Below are positions 33,935 to 42,850 of a stretch of 64,000 bases of DNA, piece after piece (position 1 is the first letter of the stretch; each line of letters begins with the position of its first letter). The DNA comes from Pseudaeromonas sp038247115 (GTDB taxonomy: Bacteria; Pseudomonadota; Gammaproteobacteria; Enterobacterales; Aeromonadaceae). The stretch covers positions 1 to 64,000 of the forward strand of contig JBBRVG010000004.1 in NCBI GenBank assembly GCA_038247115.1. Direction: 5' to 3'. A program made the position numbers and the translations under genes. Below the pieces are notes generated by a model, which searched no databases, was not told where the DNA came from, and saw only the letters and a list, made by a program, of their open reading frames with translations.

Positions 33935-35000
33935 TATGTTTGAGAAAGACGGAGAGAAAATCCGGGTCCTATCTTTATTTTCCGGATGTGGGGGAATGGA
34001 CTTCGGTATCGAAGCTGCCGGAGGTCACATCGTCTTTGCAAACGACATCCTTAAAGATGCGTGTAAAACGTTGGAAAAGTATTTTCCTAACACCGATGTG
34101 CGAAATGGCGATATATCGCAAATCCTAACATTTCCAAATGCCGATGTCGTAGTTGGAGGATATCCGTGTCAGTCATTTTCTATGGCTGGAAACAGGGATC
34201 CCAAAAAAGACGAGCGAACAAATCTCTATAAACAGTTCTTACGAGTAATCAGTCTCGTCCGCCCAAAATATTTCGTGGCAGAGAATGTTTCTGGATTGAA
34301 GCAATTGGGTGCCGGAAGCTTTCTGGAGGAGCAGGAAACAGCTTACAGACAGGAAGGCTATGTTGTGAGCCATCACCTCATCAACGCCAAGGCATATGGG
34401 ATTCCTCAATCACGTAAGCGTCTATTCATTGTTGGCGTAAGGAAGGATCTAAATCAATTTTTTGAATTTCCTCCTGAAACACATGGGAAAGCAACAAGAA
34501 AAAAACCTGATCTTAAGCCTTATACATCTCATGGTGATGCAATTTTGGGTCTGCCTCTTTGGCCTGAGGGTGAGTTTTATGAGCGTCCGCATGACCCAGA
34601 AGGCCATTTTTCTTGGTACTTTATGTCCAGAAATCGTAAAGCTAAGTGGAGTGAACCAGCATTTACAGTGGTGGCTAATTCGCGGCATGTAACATTACAT
34701 CCAGCAAGTCCAGTTATGAAACTGACATGGTCGAATCTAGCTGATGGCTGGAAGCAAAGATGGGACTTCTCAGATGAATATGAACATCTATCCGCAGACC
34801 CTACTCGACCTATCCTTGAGATACCGAGACGACTCTCTTGGAGAGAGTGCTCTCGTATTCAGACATTTGCGAATGATTTTGAGCCAGTAGGAGATACCGA
34901 CTCAAAGTTTACTCAAATTGGAAATGCCGTGCCTCCAATGCTTGCTGAGACTATTTTCAAACATCTCTTTACCGGAGCTGGGTTGAAGAGTAATACGTAG
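33927..35000 (+). CDS. DNA (cytosine-5) methyltransferase
   Basis: Up to 357 residues, start GTG 33927 or ATG 33936. All C5-MTase motifs are in order: I VLSLFSGCGGMDFG, IV GGYPCQSFSMAG with catalytic Cys (~81), VI AENVSGL, VIII QSRKRLFIVG, a variable target-recognition region (~190-290), IX RRLSWRECSRIQTF and X QIGNAVPPMLAE. It should methylate cytosine in a specific sequence to protect host DNA. Codon use is AT-rich (many AAA, TTT, TCT), consistent with acquisition. No vsr gene follows; the next gene is a large adenine-MTase/nuclease-like protein. Confidence 0.93.
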   Translation: MNNMFEKDGEKIRVLSLFSGCGGMDFGIEAAGGHIVFANDILKDACKTLEKYFPNTDVRNGDISQILTFPNADVVVGGYPCQSFSMAGNRDPKKDERTNLYKQFLRVISLVRPKYFVAENVSGLKQLGAGSFLEEQETAYRQEGYVVSHHLINAKAYGIPQSRKRLFIVGVRKDLNQFFEFPPETHGKATRKKPDLKPYTSHGDAILGLPLWPEGEFYERPHDPEGHFSWYFMSRNRKAKWSEPAFTVVANSRHVTLHPASPVMKLTWSNLADGWKQRWDFSDEYEHLSADPTRPILEIPRRLSWRECSRIQTFANDFEPVGDTDSKFTQIGNAVPPMLAETIFKHLFTGAGLKSNT

Positions 35001-35087
35001 GAAATATAAATAGAGAGACACTGAGTGTTTTTGGATTATTTTATCTCCTACGACAAGAAATAGATCAATTACAATAGGGTTCCCGCA

Positions 35088-38000
35088 ATGTCAAAAATTG
35101 CATCACAGCTCGTCAATAAAGTTACTTTAGCTTCTGAAGCCGCAAGCAACGAGGCACAATTGCGACATGAGCTGGAAGGTGCTCTTAAAATAGCTTGCGA
35201 AGCTCGAAATATTCCATGGACACCATTCCAGTTGGAAAGAGCGCTTAAAGAAGCGGGTAAACCCACTAAATTTGCTGATGTGGCTCATGGGGCTGTGGTC
35301 ATCGAGTATGAACCACCAAGATCGTTTGGTGGGCGTCTAAATAGCAAAGCTAATCATGCTCGAGCTCAAGCTGAAGAATATGCGACCCTTATCTCAGCCG
35401 AAGAAGGGCGCCGTTTAGAAGACTATATATTAATAATATGGGATGGATCCCATATTAGCTTTGGTAATTTTGAAGAGAATTGCCCAAACTGGAGTTGTGT
35501 AATTCCTTTTGACATCAACGCCGCGAATCGACTATTGGATTTACTTGAGCAGGATGGGCGTCCCCTTGTTCATCCTCAGCTATTGCAAGCACTAGTCGGG
35601 CCTGACTCCGACCATGGAATCGCGCTAATTCCTGCACTTTACAAAAACATATGCCGGGCTGAGACAAATCTTTGTACTTCCAAAACGAAGATGCTTTTTA
35701 CAGAGTGGCGTAGGCTTTTTAGTCAAGTTGTAGGTTTTCAGCCTGCAAATATGAAGATGCTGCTGGCTAGACAAGAAATATCACATGATCAGCCCTATGA
35801 TGAAAATCCTGCGGCTTATCTTTTTGCTCTGAATACTTACATCGCAATAATTGCAAAAATCGTTACTGCATGTGCTCTTCCTCGGCCAAGTCAAAACATT
35901 CTAGATTCGACGGTACCAGTAGTGGATCGTTTGAAGGTAGTGGAAACTGGTGAGCTATTTGAACACTCTGGTATTCTAAATATGCTTAGCGGCGACTTTT
36001 TTTCTTGGTATTTAGATGATAATGGTTGGGAAGAGTATAGCCCTCATTTAGAAGCATTGTTTGGAAGGCTTTCCGGAGTCGACTTCACTGTCGCAAAAAA
36101 GCATCCTAATACTACTCGAGATTTATTTAAGGGCATATATGAGCGCTTTATTCCTCGCGAAGTCCGTCATGCTCTTGGAGAGTTTTATACACCTGACTGG
36201 CTTGCCGAACACGGGATGGATCTCATTGAGTGGAGTACGAAAGATTCACTTACTGATCCAACATGCGGCTCAGGCACATTCTTGCTTGAGGCGCTACGCC
36301 GGCGTCGGTTAGAGCAAGGCGATAGTGCCACGGCAAGGTCTCTGCTTTTAGGGTTAAATGGGATTGATTTGAACCCCCTTGCTGTACTTGCAGCCAAGGG
36401 ATCGTTGGCTGTATTTCTTTCCCCATTCTTGGATCCTGATGAACCCATACGCTTGCCGGTCTACTTAGCGGATGCAATCAATCCTGCTTGTGTGAGTAGC
36501 GATCCTTTCCCAAGCTACAACTATGTCATGCAGACCGAAGTTGGCCCAAGAGAGTTCTCAGTACCAGAAGCGATGATCAACCATTCAGAGTTCTTTAAGG
36601 TATTTGCGAGAATAAGGGAGTTGATCGATGCAGATTTTAATGCAGCAAAAATAAGCAGTGCGATTCGATCAAATCTCAAATCAATGCTGTTGCATGATGA
36701 CGATATTCAAAATATTGAGACTACTATCGAAAACTTAGTATCGCTCCATGAACAAGGGTGGAATGGTATTTGGTGCGCTATCCTAGCCGATCGTTTTGCT
36801 GCGGCCGCCATACCACCATCGAATTATGTCTGCGGCAACCCACCTTGGGTAAAATGGAGCAATCTTCCAGAGGAATACACCAAGACTATTCAGGCGCAAT
36901 GCAAGAAGCTTGGTGTTTTTAGTACTGATAAATGGGTGGGTGGAATAGAAGCAGATATTTCTACGGTTATAACTTACCAAGCGATTTATCATTACCTAGC
37001 CCCCTCGGGGCGACTTGGCTTCTTCCTACCAGGCTCAGTTTTTACAACTCCCTCAAGTGCTGGTTTTCGCAGATTTTCTGTCGGTCCCAATAACGTGAAC
37101 TGCAAAGTACTATTGGTTGAGGACTTCGATGCAATCAGTCCATTCGACGGAGTGACCAACATGCCTCGTTTTCTAGCTCTAGAACGAGATGCTCCGACTA
37201 TTTTTCCTGTACCGTACAGAGTCTGGACTAATGGTGATGTACCAGCCTCGACTCTGCGGAACTCAAATAGCGCGGAGGAGTTTCGTAAAACTGCAAAGCA
37301 GATCGAATACACGGCAGTCCCCGTGCCGGGTGGAGAAGGAGAGAGACCTTGGCTTATCGGCCCGCATGAAGAGCAGGTTGTATTCGCTAAAGTATTTGCT
37401 GGCGCAGAGCGAGTGTACCAAGCTCGCAAAGGTGTTACCGCAGATCGTAACGGTGTGTTCTGGGTCTATGCAACGGAAGAGGGCGATGAAAACACAGTTA
37501 CAGTACGAAATGCCGCCACCATTGGTAAAACTAAAGGTATTCCGGAAATAACAGCTCGAATTGAGGTCGAGCATGTTTTTCCTCTACTCAGGGGCAAGGG
37601 AGTAAAGGCTTTTTGCGCTGTTCCAGATGAACACTTGCGTATCATTGTTCCTCAGCGAGGAATGCATGGAGATCCGGATCTGGCTGTTCATTCTCCGTTG
37701 GTTTTCAAATTTTTGAATCGTTTTAAATCCCATCTTGAGAGCCGTTCTAGCCTCAAAAGATTTCAAAAAGGGCAGGCATTCTATTCGCTATGGAGCACAG
37801 GGGCATATACCTTTTCGCCTTATAAAGTATTGTGGCGTGAAATCGGAAAGGTGTTCGCCGCTGCCTACGTAGGAAGTGCAGCTTCTGGTTTTTCTGGCGA
37901 AAAGATAGTCATACCTGACCACAAGCTTTACTTTATACCTACCGAAACAGAGGGAGAGGCCGCATATTTAACCGGCTTTCTAAACGCTCCTGTAATTTCC

Positions 38001-38204
38001 GGTACAATATCAGCCTATTCCTCCAAGCTAAGTTTGGGTGTTAGTGTTGCTGATTATTTGAATATTCCACGTTTCGATGAAGATAACACACATATCCGAG
38101 CAATTAGAGATTTATCACTTGAAATCACAGCCAGGCTTAATGGTCCATCTGAGGGTGAACTTTTAACTCTTGATAAACATGTAAAATCCTTATTGAATTT
38201 TTGA
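35088..38204 (+). CDS. Large class I adenine-N6 DNA methyltransferase with putative N-terminal nuclease (type IIG-like)
   Basis: 1038 residues. The middle holds FYTPDWLAEHGMDL, the SAM motif DPTCGSGTFLLEAL (~390) and catalytic CGNPPWVKW (~582), the Eco57I/type IIG N6-adenine MTase layout. Residues ~620-1038 contain PSGRLGFFLPGSVF and a TRD-like region ending in AAYLTGFLNAPVISG. The N-terminal ~150 residues look like a PD-(D/E)XK-type fold: Asp64, VVIEYEPP (Glu73/Glu75) and a RAQAEEY (QxxxY) helix; the usual Lys is Glu, so nuclease activity is uncertain. It is 87 bp after the C5-MTase gene, AT-rich, and followed by about 510 bp without a gene. BREX PglX is a less likely alternative. Confidence 0.8.
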   Translation: MSKIASQLVNKVTLASEAASNEAQLRHELEGALKIACEARNIPWTPFQLERALKEAGKPTKFADVAHGAVVIEYEPPRSFGGRLNSKANHARAQAEEYATLISAEEGRRLEDYILIIWDGSHISFGNFEENCPNWSCVIPFDINAANRLLDLLEQDGRPLVHPQLLQALVGPDSDHGIALIPALYKNICRAETNLCTSKTKMLFTEWRRLFSQVVGFQPANMKMLLARQEISHDQPYDENPAAYLFALNTYIAIIAKIVTACALPRPSQNILDSTVPVVDRLKVVETGELFEHSGILNMLSGDFFSWYLDDNGWEEYSPHLEALFGRLSGVDFTVAKKHPNTTRDLFKGIYERFIPREVRHALGEFYTPDWLAEHGMDLIEWSTKDSLTDPTCGSGTFLLEALRRRRLEQGDSATARSLLLGLNGIDLNPLAVLAAKGSLAVFLSPFLDPDEPIRLPVYLADAINPACVSSDPFPSYNYVMQTEVGPREFSVPEAMINHSEFFKVFARIRELIDADFNAAKISSAIRSNLKSMLLHDDDIQNIETTIENLVSLHEQGWNGIWCAILADRFAAAAIPPSNYVCGNPPWVKWSNLPEEYTKTIQAQCKKLGVFSTDKWVGGIEADISTVITYQAIYHYLAPSGRLGFFLPGSVFTTPSSAGFRRFSVGPNNVNCKVLLVEDFDAISPFDGVTNMPRFLALERDAPTIFPVPYRVWTNGDVPASTLRNSNSAEEFRKTAKQIEYTAVPVPGGEGERPWLIGPHEEQVVFAKVFAGAERVYQARKGVTADRNGVFWVYATEEGDENTVTVRNAATIGKTKGIPEITARIEVEHVFPLLRGKGVKAFCAVPDEHLRIIVPQRGMHGDPDLAVHSPLVFKFLNRFKSHLESRSSLKRFQKGQAFYSLWSTGAYTFSPYKVLWREIGKVFAAAYVGSAASGFSGEKIVIPDHKLYFIPTETEGEAAYLTGFLNAPVISGTISAYSSKLSLGVSVADYLNIPRFDEDNTHIRAIRDLSLEITARLNGPSEGELLTLDKHVKSLLNF

Positions 38205-38715
38205 TAAGTTTAGAGAGGGCAGGACGCATTCATTTAACAATAAGTAATTTATGATTAGTGGTCTAGCGCCTCCTGCAGGAGGCGTAACTACCTTACCCAT
38301 GAAAAAATAAACAAAATAAACCATCTTAATTTCTTAGCAAGACATAATGGATGTCATAACTTTTTCTGTATGTAAAACATCTCAAAATAACCAGGTTTTT
38401 CATTTCAACTCAAAAACAGACAACTCTTTTTACGCGAGAATTCTGTTATCTGTTTGCTATGGATTTCTGTACTCATCATGGAATTAGGCCGATTTAGTCA
38501 TCACGAAATCAATCTTAATAGGGTATTTCAAGATGTGCGAATCCCATTTAGTCTATAAAAATGATATGAAAAAATCCGATTTGATAACTCCACAGAAACG
38601 TCAAAATAATCGAAAATATTGCCGTTGAATCGTGAACAAAAAACTTGATGAATTTAGGCGCGGTCAAACTGGGATTAGCAGCAGATCTATCATTGGCGGA
38701 ATAATGATGCGGAAA
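38205..38715. other. AT-rich gene-poor tail of the island
   Basis: No supportable gene. It holds a perfect 18-bp palindrome at 38267-38284 (CGCCTCC core around CTGCAG), which may terminate the upstream gene though no T-run follows. Confidence 0.5.
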
Positions 38716-38755
38716 CAAAAGAGGGCGCAGCAGCATTTCCATGCTCTGCGCCCTC
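38716..38755 (-). terminator. glmS terminator
   Basis: Minus strand GAGGGCGCAG/CTGCGCCCTC plus inner AGCAT/ATGCT with a GGAA loop and one bulge, followed by TTTTG. It lies 57 bp after the glmS stop. Confidence 0.88.
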
Positions 38756-38770
38756 ATTCTTAGTGATTAT

Positions 38771-38800
38771 CGCAACTCAGGATGGAGAAATAGAGTTGCG
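38771..38800. repeat. Inverted repeat at the attTn7-equivalent position
   Basis: CGCAACTC (38771-38778) and GAGTTGCG (38793-38800), 12-41 bp beyond the glmS stop, where Tn7-type elements insert. No Tn7 end sequence was seen. Confidence 0.5.
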
Positions 38801-38811
38801 CAGGTTCTGAT

Positions 38812-40641
38812 TTATTCCACCGTGACGCTCTTGGCCAGATTGCGGGGCTGGTCGACGTCGGTGCCCTTGATGATGGCGACGTGGTAGGAGAGCAGCTGCA
38901 TCGGCAGTGTGTAGACGATGGGGGCGATGACTTCGTCGACCCGTGGCATCGGCATCACCCGCATGGTGGCGTCGGAGACAAAACCGGCTTCCTCATCCGC
39001 AAACACATACAGGATGCCGCCGCGCGCGCGCACCTCTTCGACGTTGGACTTGAGCTTTTCCAGCAGCTCGTTGTTGGGAGCCACGACTATGATCGGCATA
39101 TCGGCATCGATCAGCGCCAGAGGACCATGCTTCAACTCGCCGGCGGCATAGGCTTCGGCGTGGATGTAGCTGATCTCTTTGAGCTTGAGCGCCCCTTCCA
39201 TGGCGATGGGGTACTGAGTGCCACGGCCCAGAAACAGGCTGTTGTGCTTGTTGGCAAACTCTTCGGCCAGACGCTGGATCTTGGTATCCAGCGCCAGGAC
39301 GCTCTGCACCTTGGCGGGCAGATTGCGCAGCGAGTTGACCAGCGCAGCCTCGGCGGCCCCATCCAGAGTGCCACGGCAACGTCCGATACTGCCCACCAGC
39401 ATCAACAAGCCCGCCAGCTGAGTGGTGAAGGCCTTGGTGGAGGCGACGCCGATCTCGGCACCGGCCCGGGTCATAAAGGCCAGATCCGATTCCCGCACCA
39501 GGGAAGAGCCCGGCACGTTGCAGATGGCCAGACTGGACATATAGCCGGACTCCTTGGCCAGACGCAGGGCGGCCAGGGTGTCGGCGGTCTCGCCGGACTG
39601 GGAGAGGGTGATCAGCAGGCTGCCGGGGCGGGTCACTGACTTGCGATAGCGGAATTCGGAGGCGATCTCGACGTTGCAGGTGACACCGGCCAGCTCTTCA
39701 AACCAGTAACGAGCCACCATGCCGGAGTGGTAGGAGGTACCGCAGGCGACGATCTGCACATGTTCGACCTGGGCGAAGATGTCACGTGCGCCGTTACCGA
39801 AGGCTTCCGGCACCAGATGGTCGCCGCTCAGGCGTCCTTCCAGGGTGTTCAGCAGCGCGGCGGGCTGCTCGTAGATCTCTTTGAGCATGTAGTGGCGATA
39901 CTCGCCCTTGTCACCGGCGTCGTGGGAGAGTTCAGACTCCAGCTCGGCGCGCTCCACCGGATTGCCGTTGATATCAAAGATGGTGACCGAGCGGCGGGTA
40001 ACTTCCGCCACATCGCCCTCTTCCAGGAACTGGAAGCGACGGGTGACCGGCAGCAGGGCCAGCTGATCGGAGGCGATAAAGTTCTCGCCGATGCCACGGC
40101 CGATGACCAGCGGCGAGCCGGAGCGGGCGACCACCAGACGTTCCGGATCTTCGGCATCCACCAGCACTGTGCCATAGGCGCCACGCAGCTCCTTGACCGC
40201 CTGTTGCAGCGCCGCCAGCAGGGTTGGTGCTGTCTTGCGGTAGTGGTGCACCAGATGAACGATTACCTCGGTGTCGGTCTGGGAGACAAATTCATAGCCC
40301 AGCCCTTTGAGCCGATTCCGCAGCTCCTCATGGTTCTCGATGATGCCGTTGTGCACCACGGTCAGGGAGCCGGAGACATGGGGGTGGGCATTGGTTTCGG
40401 ACGGTTCGCCATGGGTGGCCCAGCGGGTATGGGCGATGCCGGTACCGCCATGCAAGGGGTGTTCTTCCAGCGCGCGGGCCAGCTCCTGGACCTTGCCCAG
40501 ACGGCGCACCCGTTGCAGGTTATGACCCTCGATCACCGCCACACCGGCCGAGTCATAGCCGCGATACTCCAGACGGCGCAGCCCTTCGACCAGAATATCC
40601 ACCACATCACGTTGGGCAACCGCCCCGACAATTCCACACAT
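38812..40641 (-). CDS. glmS: Glutamine-fructose-6-phosphate aminotransferase
   Basis: 609 residues, the same length as E. coli GlmS. N-terminal class II glutaminase (MCGIVGAVAQ, Cys2 nucleophile; RWATHGEPSETNAHPH) and two SIS isomerase domains (ACGTSYHSGMVARYWFEELA, LSQSGETADTLAALR, GRGTQYPIAMEGALKLKEISYIHAEAY), ending NLAKSVTVE. It makes glucosamine-6-phosphate for cell-wall synthesis. It lies 22 bp after a DeoR regulator, likely one operon. The 3' end is the classical Tn7 target; a restriction-modification block lies just downstream. Confidence 0.98.
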   Translation of the reverse strand: MCGIVGAVAQRDVVDILVEGLRRLEYRGYDSAGVAVIEGHNLQRVRRLGKVQELARALEEHPLHGGTGIAHTRWATHGEPSETNAHPHVSGSLTVVHNGIIENHEELRNRLKGLGYEFVSQTDTEVIVHLVHHYRKTAPTLLAALQQAVKELRGAYGTVLVDAEDPERLVVARSGSPLVIGRGIGENFIASDQLALLPVTRRFQFLEEGDVAEVTRRSVTIFDINGNPVERAELESELSHDAGDKGEYRHYMLKEIYEQPAALLNTLEGRLSGDHLVPEAFGNGARDIFAQVEHVQIVACGTSYHSGMVARYWFEELAGVTCNVEIASEFRYRKSVTRPGSLLITLSQSGETADTLAALRLAKESGYMSSLAICNVPGSSLVRESDLAFMTRAGAEIGVASTKAFTTQLAGLLMLVGSIGRCRGTLDGAAEAALVNSLRNLPAKVQSVLALDTKIQRLAEEFANKHNSLFLGRGTQYPIAMEGALKLKEISYIHAEAYAAGELKHGPLALIDADMPIIVVAPNNELLEKLKSNVEEVRARGGILYVFADEEAGFVSDATMRVMPMPRVDEVIAPIVYTLPMQLLSYHVAIIKGTDVDQPRNLAKSVTVE

Positions 40642-40663
40642 GCTCGGATTCCTTGTTATTTGT

Positions 40664-41440
40664 TTACACGAGTTCCGGCACGCAGATCACCTGCACGCCC
40701 TGTTGTTCGATTTGTTGCTTGAGTTCAGCCGCCAGGCCGGTATCGGTGATCAGGGTATCGATACGGCTCCACGGCAGTTCCAGATTCGGGATCTTGCGGC
40801 CCACCTTGTGGGACTCCGCCAGCACTATTACCTCCCGCGCCACTTCGGCCATCACCCGCGACAAGCCAATCAGCTCGTTGAAGGTGGTGGTGCCACGCAG
40901 CGGATCGATCCCGGCGGCACCGATAAACAGCTGATCGAAGTCGTAGGATCGCAGCACCTGCTCGGCAACCTGGCCCTGAAATGCTTCGGAGTGCGGATCC
41001 CAGGTGCCACCGGTCATCAGCAGGGTGGGTTCGTTCTCCAGTTCGCGCAGCGCCGCGGCCACGGTCAGGGAGTTGGTCATCACCACCAGCCCGCGCCGAC
41101 TCCCCAGCTCAGGGATCAGCGCCGCCGTGGTGCTGCCGGAGTCGATAATCAGCCGATTGTGGTCGCGGATCAGCTCGGCGGCCGCTTTGGCGATGGCTAA
41201 CTTTCGTTTCGAAACTTGTTCCGCTTCCGGCACATCCGCCACCAGCTCCTGGGGTACAGGAATGGCGCCACCATAGCGACGCAGCAGCAGCCCATTGCGC
41301 TCCAGCTCGGCGAGATCCTTGCGGATGGTGACTTCCGAGGTATCAAACTCCCGGGCCAGCCAATCCACACTCAGCTCACCCCGTTCCGCCAGTTGGGTGA
41401 CTATGGCCCGTCGCCGTTGTTGGGTATTGCGCTTCTGCAT
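40664..41440 (-). CDS. DeoR-family regulator of glmS
   Basis: 258 residues: N-terminal DeoR HTH (RRRAIVTQLAERGELSVDWL, AREFDTSEVTIRKDL) and a ribose-isomerase-like effector domain (DSGSTTAALIPEL, VVMTNSLTVAAAL, MTGGTWDPHSEAFQG, FIGAAGID). It is directly upstream of glmS on the same strand and thus predicted to tune amino-sugar synthesis; effectors of relatives are sugar phosphates. A perfect 19-bp TTTCGA-type palindrome (41484-41502) lies 43 bp before its start, and a second TTTCGTTTCGAAA occurs inside the gene (41202-41214). Confidence 0.88.
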   Translation of the reverse strand: MQKRNTQQRRRAIVTQLAERGELSVDWLAREFDTSEVTIRKDLAELERNGLLLRRYGGAIPVPQELVADVPEAEQVSKRKLAIAKAAAELIRDHNRLIIDSGSTTAALIPELGSRRGLVVMTNSLTVAAALRELENEPTLLMTGGTWDPHSEAFQGQVAEQVLRSYDFDQLFIGAAGIDPLRGTTTFNELIGLSRVMAEVAREVIVLAESHKVGRKIPNLELPWSRIDTLITDTGLAAELKQQIEQQGVQVICVPELV

Positions 41441-41483
41441 AAAGCTTCAAACTGAAATCAAGAAGAAAGTTTTTGGATTTTAA

Positions 41484-41502
41484 TCTTTCGAATCGAAAGA
41501 TC
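41484..41502. promoter_or_regulatory. Palindromic operator before the DeoR-glmS operon
   Basis: ATCTTTCGA-A-TCGAAAGAT, a perfect 9-1-9 palindrome with TTTCG/CGAAA half-sites typical of DeoR-family operators. Confidence 0.75.
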
Positions 41503-41525
41503 AAGCAAGTTGCGGTGATCGGTAT

Positions 41526-41565
41526 AAAAAAGTGCCCAGATCGCGCCGCATTCTGGTGATGGGCA
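41526..41565 (-). terminator. Terminator of the ric-hmp operon
   Basis: Minus-strand GTGCCCA/TGGGCAC stem with a larger inner loop (including CCAGA/TCTGG) followed by six T. A strong 11-bp hairpin without T-run (arms CTCCCCCGGAG/CTCCGGGGGAG, 41596-41622) precedes it. Confidence 0.75.
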
Positions 41566-41659
41566 CAAGGGGGATAGGAAACGCAGAGTGTATGACTCCC
41601 CCGGAGCGGCACTCCGGGGGAGAGAACAAGGAAGGATAAAGTGATGCCGTCAGAAGCGG

Positions 41660-42850
41660 TTAGACGCCGCCCGAGCCAAAGGCTTCGGCATGGATATTGG
41701 CCGCCGGTACGCCCAGCTGGCGCAGCTCAGCCAGATAGTGGCGCATGAAGGGCGCGGGGCCACAGAGGTAATACTCGGCGTCCAGGGGCTGCTCGGGCAG
41801 ATAGTGCGGCAGAACAAATGGCGCCTGCTGGATGCCCGCATCCTGAGACAGGAGCCGATCGTAAAAACAGCGCACCGTCACTCCGGGCTTGGCGGCCATC
41901 GCCTGCAGATGAGCGTTGAACGCGTGGGAGGCCCCATCTCGTGCCGAGTGAATAAAGTGGATGAGACGTGGACTGCCACTGCGCACCAGATGGTTGAGGA
42001 TCGACACCATGGGCGTAATCCCCACACCACCGCTCAGCAACACGACCGGCGAAGTACCAGACTCCTGCAGATAAAAATCACCCAAGGGAGCCGATAACTC
42101 GACTATCTGCCCCTCATCATACTGGTCATGCAGCAGATTGGAGACACGCCCCGCCGGTTGCTGCTCACTCGCCGCCTCTCGCTTGACCGAGATGCGCAGA
42201 TAGGGCTGACCCGGTGCATCGGACAAACTGTACTGACGCGGCTGGAACAGATCCAATTCCGCCACATAAAGGCGAAGAGAGACATATTGTCCGGGCTTGA
42301 ACGAGGGCAGAGGCCCGCCATCCAACGGCTCAAAGTAGAAGGAGGTGATCACCTCGCTCTCTGCAACCCGCTTGCTGATGCGAAAGGGTCGCCAGCCACT
42401 CCAGCCACCGGATGTTGCCGTGGCCTGATGATAGAGCGAGCTTTCCACGCCGATAAACAGCTCGGCCAGAGCACCATAAGCAGCGGCCCAGGCGTCGATC
42501 AACTCAGGGGTCGCCGCATCCCCCAGCACCTCCTGAATAGAGGCCAGCAGGTGTTTACCGACTATGCCGTAGTGTTCCGCCCGGATGCCCAGACTCACAT
42601 GTTTGTGGGCAATGCGCTCGACCACGGGCAGCAACACACTTGGGTCATCCAGATTCTCGGCATAGGCCAGCACGGCCGCCGCCAGCGCCTGTTGCTGACG
42701 TCCGGACCCCTGCTGACCCTGATTGAAGAGATGTTTCAACTCCGGATTATGCTGAAACATGCGCTGGTAAAAGTGGCTGGTCAACGCCACGCCGCTGCTC
42801 CGCAACAGGGGTATGGTGCCCTGCACCAGAGCTTTTTGTTGTGGAGTCAT
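41660..42850 (-). CDS. hmp: Flavohemoprotein, nitric oxide dioxygenase
   Basis: 396 residues (E. coli Hmp 396). Globin domain (1-~140) with distal Tyr28 (SHFYQRMF) and proximal His in AHKHVSLGI. FAD domain (~150-255) with RQYSLS and GRVSNLLHD. NAD(P)H domain (~260-396) with LLSGGVGITPMVSIL and YYLCGPAPFM. It converts NO to nitrate. Its ATG overlaps the ric stop by 4 bp (ATGA), so both are in one NorR/sigma-54-controlled operon. Confidence 0.97.
   Translation of the reverse strand: MTPQQKALVQGTIPLLRSSGVALTSHFYQRMFQHNPELKHLFNQGQQGSGRQQQALAAAVLAYAENLDDPSVLLPVVERIAHKHVSLGIRAEHYGIVGKHLLASIQEVLGDAATPELIDAWAAAYGALAELFIGVESSLYHQATATSGGWSGWRPFRISKRVAESEVITSFYFEPLDGGPLPSFKPGQYVSLRLYVAELDLFQPRQYSLSDAPGQPYLRISVKREAASEQQPAGRVSNLLHDQYDEGQIVELSAPLGDFYLQESGTSPVVLLSGGVGITPMVSILNHLVRSGSPRLIHFIHSARDGASHAFNAHLQAMAAKPGVTVRCFYDRLLSQDAGIQQAPFVLPHYLPEQPLDAEYYLCGPAPFMRHYLAELRQLGVPAANIHAEAFGSGGV

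Noticed and set aside
38548..38757. 69-codon frame downstream of glmS
   Set aside because: Covers the glmS terminator and has no start signal; AT-rich chance frame.
33413..38812. Tn7-like ends or tns genes around the island
   Set aside because: Read both borders and found no TGTGGGCGGACA-like ends, no transposase and no convincing target duplication.
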